Of a stretch of DNA of 8,347 nucleotides, positions 5,535 to 8,347 are shown piece after piece; the stretch's first letter is position 1; each line of letters starts with the position of its first letter. The stretch comes from Chloroflexota bacterium (GTDB lineage Bacteria > Chloroflexota > Anaerolineae > Anaerolineales > UBA4823). The DNA is taken from positions 1 through 8,347 of the forward strand of contig DAOVXM010000087.1 of NCBI GenBank assembly GCA_030636125.1, written 5' to 3'. A program made the translations under genes and the position numbers. The notes below the pieces were generated by a model. That model was not told the DNA's origin and made no database searches. It was given only the letters and a program-made list of their open reading frames with translations.

Positions 5535-6300
5535 GTAATACGGCTGCTGTCTCGATAAGCTCAACCAGGCTATTGGTGAATCTTGCCGCTGGAGCGCCAT
5601 CAACGATGTCATGATCGAAAGAGATGGTCAGATTCAGATATTGGCGGATGGTTATTTCGCCTTCGTGTACACCTGGCTTTTGAGTGATGCCGCCAACGGT
5701 AAGGCCCAAAGTATGCGTGGGGAGAAAACCGATACCCCAACCACCGCCTTTACCGAACATACCGACAGATGTGACCACGGTGGTTCCTTCCATGCGCTTA
5801 AACCAGAAAGGGTTCTTTTTTAACATCCAGAAGGTAAATAAGCGCACAAATCGGGGCAACTTTGGTGCTAATGCTATAAGTTTACCATGTTGTTGGCTCT
5901 TGTCAGGGTTGGACTGGATTGAGCGTATCTCATTGCTTATGTCCAGGGCGGACTTTCGGTTGGCAGAGCGGATGATGTGGGGGATGGCAACAGTGCCTGG
6001 TTGGGGCTCGATCATCGTGACCACATCTACATCGTGAAAGACCACCAATCGCCGGCGCCAGTCGGAGTAGGCTTGAACCCTCGGGTCTGATTGGATCGCC
6101 CTGGATAAGCTGGCCACGATAAAAGCTGTGAAGGAATACGAGCTGTTATTTTGGGCTGAGAGCTCCTGCAAGCGTTGGCGAGCCAGGGTTATATCCACCT
6201 CGACCAGTGCATAGATGATATGCCGACCCGTTCCGAGGTGACCGGCATCAACGACGATCTCTCTCTCTGGGGGAAAGGGCAGTATATCGTATGGATTCAT
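5494..6300 (-). CDS. Stand-alone 2-oxo acid dehydrogenase E2-like acyltransferase domain
   Basis: A 268-residue protein consisting only of the catalytic fold of dihydrolipoamide acyltransferases (CAT-like). The active-site motif is SFDHDIVDGAPAARF near residues 227-241, with catalytic H230 and D234; upstream are SYSFTAFIVASLSRAI, VDVVTMIE and TVVTSVGMFGKGGGWGI, all typical. No lipoyl or E1/E3-binding domain is present, and no E1 or E3 gene is nearby, so it is unlikely to serve a classical dehydrogenase complex; similar free-standing proteins occur in Chloroflexi and Actinobacteria. The start ATG has no clear ribosome-binding site. The last 12 residues (from V257) and the TAA stop are encoded inside repeat copy C, so the C-terminal tail is probably acquired. 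Two repeat copies flank this gene. Confidence 0.85.
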   Translation of the reverse strand: MNPYDILPFPPEREIVVDAGHLGTGRHIIYALVEVDITLARQRLQELSAQNNSSYSFTAFIVASLSRAIQSDPRVQAYSDWRRRLVVFHDVDVVTMIEPQPGTVAIPHIIRSANRKSALDISNEIRSIQSNPDKSQQHGKLIALAPKLPRFVRLFTFWMLKKNPFWFKRMEGTTVVTSVGMFGKGGGWGIGFLPTHTLGLTVGGITQKPGVHEGEITIRQYLNLTISFDHDIVDGAPAARFTNSLVELIETAAVLLVLRGENDSIVWR

Positions 6301-6329
6301 GAAATTGATGCCTGTATTCGGTGCTGGGT

Positions 6330-6448
6330 TAGTGCTTTGTCAAGGATGAACGTTAAGTCCAATATTAGGAGATGGTTCCCTTGACAAAGCTTAAAGTGTT
6401 CCGTCCACAATCTATTCTTACTAAACAATCTTTTTTGACGGAACACTA
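6330..6448. repeat. Two-hairpin palindromic repeat, copy B
   Basis: It starts TAGTGC and ends AACACTA. Hairpin 1: GCTTTGTCAAGG (6334-6345) pairs perfectly with CCTTGACAAAGC (6379-6390) around a 33-base loop. TTAA (6391-6394) links to hairpin 2: AGTGTTCCGTC (6395-6405) pairs perfectly with GACGGAACACT (6437-6447) around a 31-base loop. The final CTA (6446-6448) is the TAG stop of the beta-helix gene. It occupies most of the gap between that gene and the E2-like gene, and so also lies in the upstream region of the latter. Confidence 0.8.
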
Positions 6449-8026
6449 ATTCTGTCGCATCACCAACGGTAAGTATATTCGCCACCACATGGCTTCATCT
6501 GCGCCGATATCGGGCGCGGAACCGTGGGGCCGCGAGTCGCCATCCAGGTCGGAGTTCACCCCAGCTTCGATACCGGCGTCAATCGCTGCTGAGGCAAGCC
6601 CGATGTGGTAATTCCCGGTGTTAGGATCGATGAAGTCTGGGTCACCGTCTACCGGATTGGCACCCCTGATGCCGTCAGATTGGTTCGCCCAGAAGAGGGT
6701 GTGGTCAGTGAAAATGGTAGATGAGGCGGGAACCGTGTTGGTGATACCCCAGGTATGGCTAGTGACGATGGTATTGGTCAGGGTCAGGGTAACATAGCCG
6801 CTCTCTATGAAAACGCCATAACCTGTGCCGGAACCGGCCACGGTATTGTGGATCAGGGTGGCGGTCAACGGAGCGCCATCGTATGCGAAGATCGAAAGAC
6901 TCCTATCGCCGCTGTTGGCAATGATGTTATTGGTCATGGTCAAGCCACTCTCACTACCGTTTACTAACTGGATGCCGGTGGAGGTGTCATTGTTCACAAC
7001 CTGGTTGGAATCGAAACGTGAGTGGCTGTAGCCGAGGTAGACGGCATGGGAACCGTAGTTGCTCATCACCTGATTACTCGCGAAGTTACTGGATGCGCTC
7101 CATTGATAGATGCCGGCACCATAGCCGTATCCACTGCCGTTGGTGCGATTTCCCTGGATGTGGTTGCCCACAATGGTCCCTGCAGCTCCACTCCCGCCAA
7201 TCGCAATGCCGCCCCCCCAGCCTGCGAGTGAATCATGTGTGGTGGCGGTGTTGCTTAGTATCTGGTTGGATTCGACCAGGATCTCATAGGGGAAGTACAA
7301 GTGAATGCCGCCTCCCAGGCCGCGCTCTCCCAGGCTGGCCGTATTGCTGATAATCAGGTTGCCCGAGATGACCGTACCGGTTGCATACGAGGCAGCGATG
7401 CCACCGCCGGAGGCAGAGCGGCTGCTTGTCGAAACCGCTGCCACGTTGTCGGTCACAATATTATTGATGATGGTCGGGCGAGCATTGTGGATAAAGATCC
7501 CACCGCCGCAGCCATCTGACTGACCGCCAGCGGGTGGGCAATGGGCGGTCACGCCGCTGGCATCCCCACCCGTGATGGTCAGGCTCTCGAGTGTAGGAGT
7601 GATGCTCCCTCCGCTGATCGAGACCACCCGCCCTTGCCGCTTAGCATCCAGCGTACTCGGGAAAGTGTCGGGGTCCCACAGGGAAAAATCACTGTTGTAA
7701 CCACCGCGGATGGTTACTGTCTTGCTGATGTAGACCACTTGGGTCATCGTTTCTCGAGCCTGGACACCTGTGTAGACCCCTGTGGCGACGAGAACTTCAT
7801 CACCGGTAATAGCCAAATCCACGGCGTGCTGCACAGTGGCGCAAGGCTGGAGGGACGTACAGGGGTTGTTATCGTCTCCGTTGGGCGGGGGTGCCACGTA
7901 AAGCGGTCCGGGATTAGCCCAAACACTTTGAGCCGATAGACCCATCACAAGCAACCAAAATATTGTCCCAACTGCTGCTATAATTACGGCGGACGCAATA
8001 TATAAAATACGCTGGCGTTCGATCAT
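6446..8026 (-). CDS. Secreted right-handed beta-helix protein with anchor-like C-terminus
   Basis: A 526-residue exported protein. Residues 10-30 are a hydrophobic signal segment, with probable cleavage after VWA (37). CTSLQPCATVQHAVDLA and GDEVLVATGVYTG (56-86) are the usual entry to a parallel beta-helix. TIRGGYNSDFSLWDPDTF follows, then repeated short rungs rich in Gly, Asn and Thr (about 140-450; for example ISGNLIISNTA, VGNHIQGN, TMTNNIIANS). Residues 461-512 (DPDFIDPNTGNYHIG, AIDAG, SRPHGSAPDIGADE) match the choice-of-anchor Q type ending, and the tail IYLPLVMRQN is typical of Chloroflexota surface proteins. AAGGAG precedes the ATG by 7 bases. Such proteins may bind or cleave polysaccharide, but no catalytic site is recognisable. 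The base composition is richer in G+C than its surroundings. The TAG stop belongs to repeat copy B. Confidence 0.88.
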   Translation of the reverse strand: MIERQRILYIASAVIIAAVGTIFWLLVMGLSAQSVWANPGPLYVAPPPNGDDNNPCTSLQPCATVQHAVDLAITGDEVLVATGVYTGVQARETMTQVVYISKTVTIRGGYNSDFSLWDPDTFPSTLDAKRQGRVVSISGGSITPTLESLTITGGDASGVTAHCPPAGGQSDGCGGGIFIHNARPTIINNIVTDNVAAVSTSSRSASGGGIAASYATGTVISGNLIISNTASLGERGLGGGIHLYFPYEILVESNQILSNTATTHDSLAGWGGGIAIGGSGAAGTIVGNHIQGNRTNGSGYGYGAGIYQWSASSNFASNQVMSNYGSHAVYLGYSHSRFDSNQVVNNDTSTGIQLVNGSESGLTMTNNIIANSGDRSLSIFAYDGAPLTATLIHNTVAGSGTGYGVFIESGYVTLTLTNTIVTSHTWGITNTVPASSTIFTDHTLFWANQSDGIRGANPVDGDPDFIDPNTGNYHIGLASAAIDAGIEAGVNSDLDGDSRPHGSAPDIGADEAMWWRIYLPLVMRQN

Positions 8027-8164
8027 CTTGCATCTCCTTACTGCACATCATATTGTCGAATAATCAACGGCTTACTGGTATTCCTATGGGAAATAGTTCA
8101 ATTTTGGATGCCCGATCGCATTCAAGCAAGCGGTCAGGTGCACACATCCGATACTGCATAGCTC

Positions 8165-8347
8165 TCAGGAGCTCTTCGTGGCAACATAGAGATGCACGCT
8201 CCCATATCCTCCGATTTCATTATCCGTATATACAAAGCCTGTACCTTCGAGCAGGTTTCCCATATTTCGAATGATATCCCCAGCACTTGCCCAGAAGCGC
8301 GTGGATTGCATACCCAGCCAGTTTTGATCCTTGGGGTAATTGATGTC
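8165..8347 (-). CDS. C-terminal fragment of an unidentified protein (cut by window edge)
   Basis: The minus strand is open from the right edge for 60 codons to a TGA at 8165-8167. The translation looks protein-like: it includes NWLGMQSTRFWASAGDIIRN, then a segment ending GGYGSVHLYVATKSS, with a mixed, balanced composition. The start lies outside the window. The final strand-like VHLYVATK resembles the closing strand of some small-molecule methyltransferases, but this is too little to name a family. The gene is in the same direction as the others and ends 138 bases before the beta-helix start. Coding status is likely; function unknown. Confidence 0.6.
   Translation of the reverse strand, partial: DINYPKDQNWLGMQSTRFWASAGDIIRNMGNLLEGTGFVYTDNEIGGYGSVHLYVATKSS

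Noticed and set aside
6334..6390. TTGACA on both strands as back-to-back -35 promoter boxes.
   Set aside because: They are simply the two arms of hairpin 1 in repeat B, and no convincing -10 element lies at the right distance on either strand.
6297..6488. Minus-strand 63-codon frame between the beta-helix and E2-like genes.
   Set aside because: It runs through repeat B and overlaps the end of the beta-helix gene in another frame; no ribosome-binding site and no protein-like pattern.
7018..7523. Several plus-strand frames of 70-110 codons opposite the beta-helix gene.
   Set aside because: They are shadows of the G+C-rich, repetitive minus-strand gene; their translations are low-complexity Cys, Arg and Ser mixtures without domains.
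8047..8052. TATGAT as a -10 box for the beta-helix gene, 20 bases before its ATG.
   Set aside because: No acceptable -35 hexamer is found 16-18 bases upstream; a single hexamer is not enough.
8053..8274. Plus-strand 73-codon frame at the right edge.
   Set aside because: It overlaps the minus-strand C-terminal fragment, has no ribosome site and an implausible composition.
1..8347. CRISPR arrays, tRNA or rRNA genes, transposase genes.
   Set aside because: No regularly spaced direct repeats, cloverleaf or rRNA-like stretch, and no transposase-like protein were seen; the repeats present are few and dispersed.

Overview
The window looks like a piece of a Chloroflexota genome, probably Anaerolineae-like. 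The best clue is the protein at 6446-8026: a secreted beta-helix protein that ends in IYLPLVMRQN after an anchor-like GADE domain, a C-terminal pattern I associate with that phylum. The mix of small enzymes (DinB, SRPBCC, F420-type PPOX, stand-alone E2-like acyltransferase) fits. This assignment is inference from style, not from a marker gene.

Every convincing gene is on the minus strand, so transcription runs right to left. From the right edge: the C-terminal end of an unidentified protein (8165-8347); the secreted beta-helix protein (6446-8026); an E2-like acyltransferase without lipoyl domain (5494-6300); a PPOX/F420-type flavin-fold protein (4781-5209); a uracil-DNA-glycosylase-like Fe-S protein (4011-4619); an SRPBCC/AHSA1 protein (3397-3912); a homocysteine S-methyltransferase (2410-3321) closely coupled to a class III nucleotidyl cyclase (1549-2406); a broken GNAT acetyltransferase start (1339-1512); a DinB-family protein (835-1338); and an HD-domain phosphohydrolase (223-822). 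The left edge holds a structured leader that may belong to the next minus-strand gene. Most gaps are 75-285 bases, so this is mainly a row of loosely spaced genes; only the pairs methyltransferase/cyclase (3-nt gap) and DinB/HD (12-nt gap) look like tight transcription-translation units. No shared pathway is evident.

Four start sites are decided by ribosome-binding sites: GTG 3321 for the methyltransferase, ATG 3912 for the SRPBCC protein, ATG 1338 for DinB and TTG 822 for the HD protein.

The most unusual content is a repeat family not explained by any gene. Three copies (120-225, 5423-5534, 6330-6448) share one layout: TAGT, a first hairpin, an exact TTAA linker, a second hairpin starting AGTGTT, and a terminal CACTA. 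Stem sequences differ between copies but stay base-paired, so structure is conserved more than sequence. Each copy sits at the 3' end of a minus-strand gene: in two cases the last three bases of the repeat are the TAG stop codon of the gene, and in the third the repeat encodes the last 12 residues and stop of the E2-like protein. They look like small non-autonomous mobile palindromic elements, or structured 3' ends, or both.
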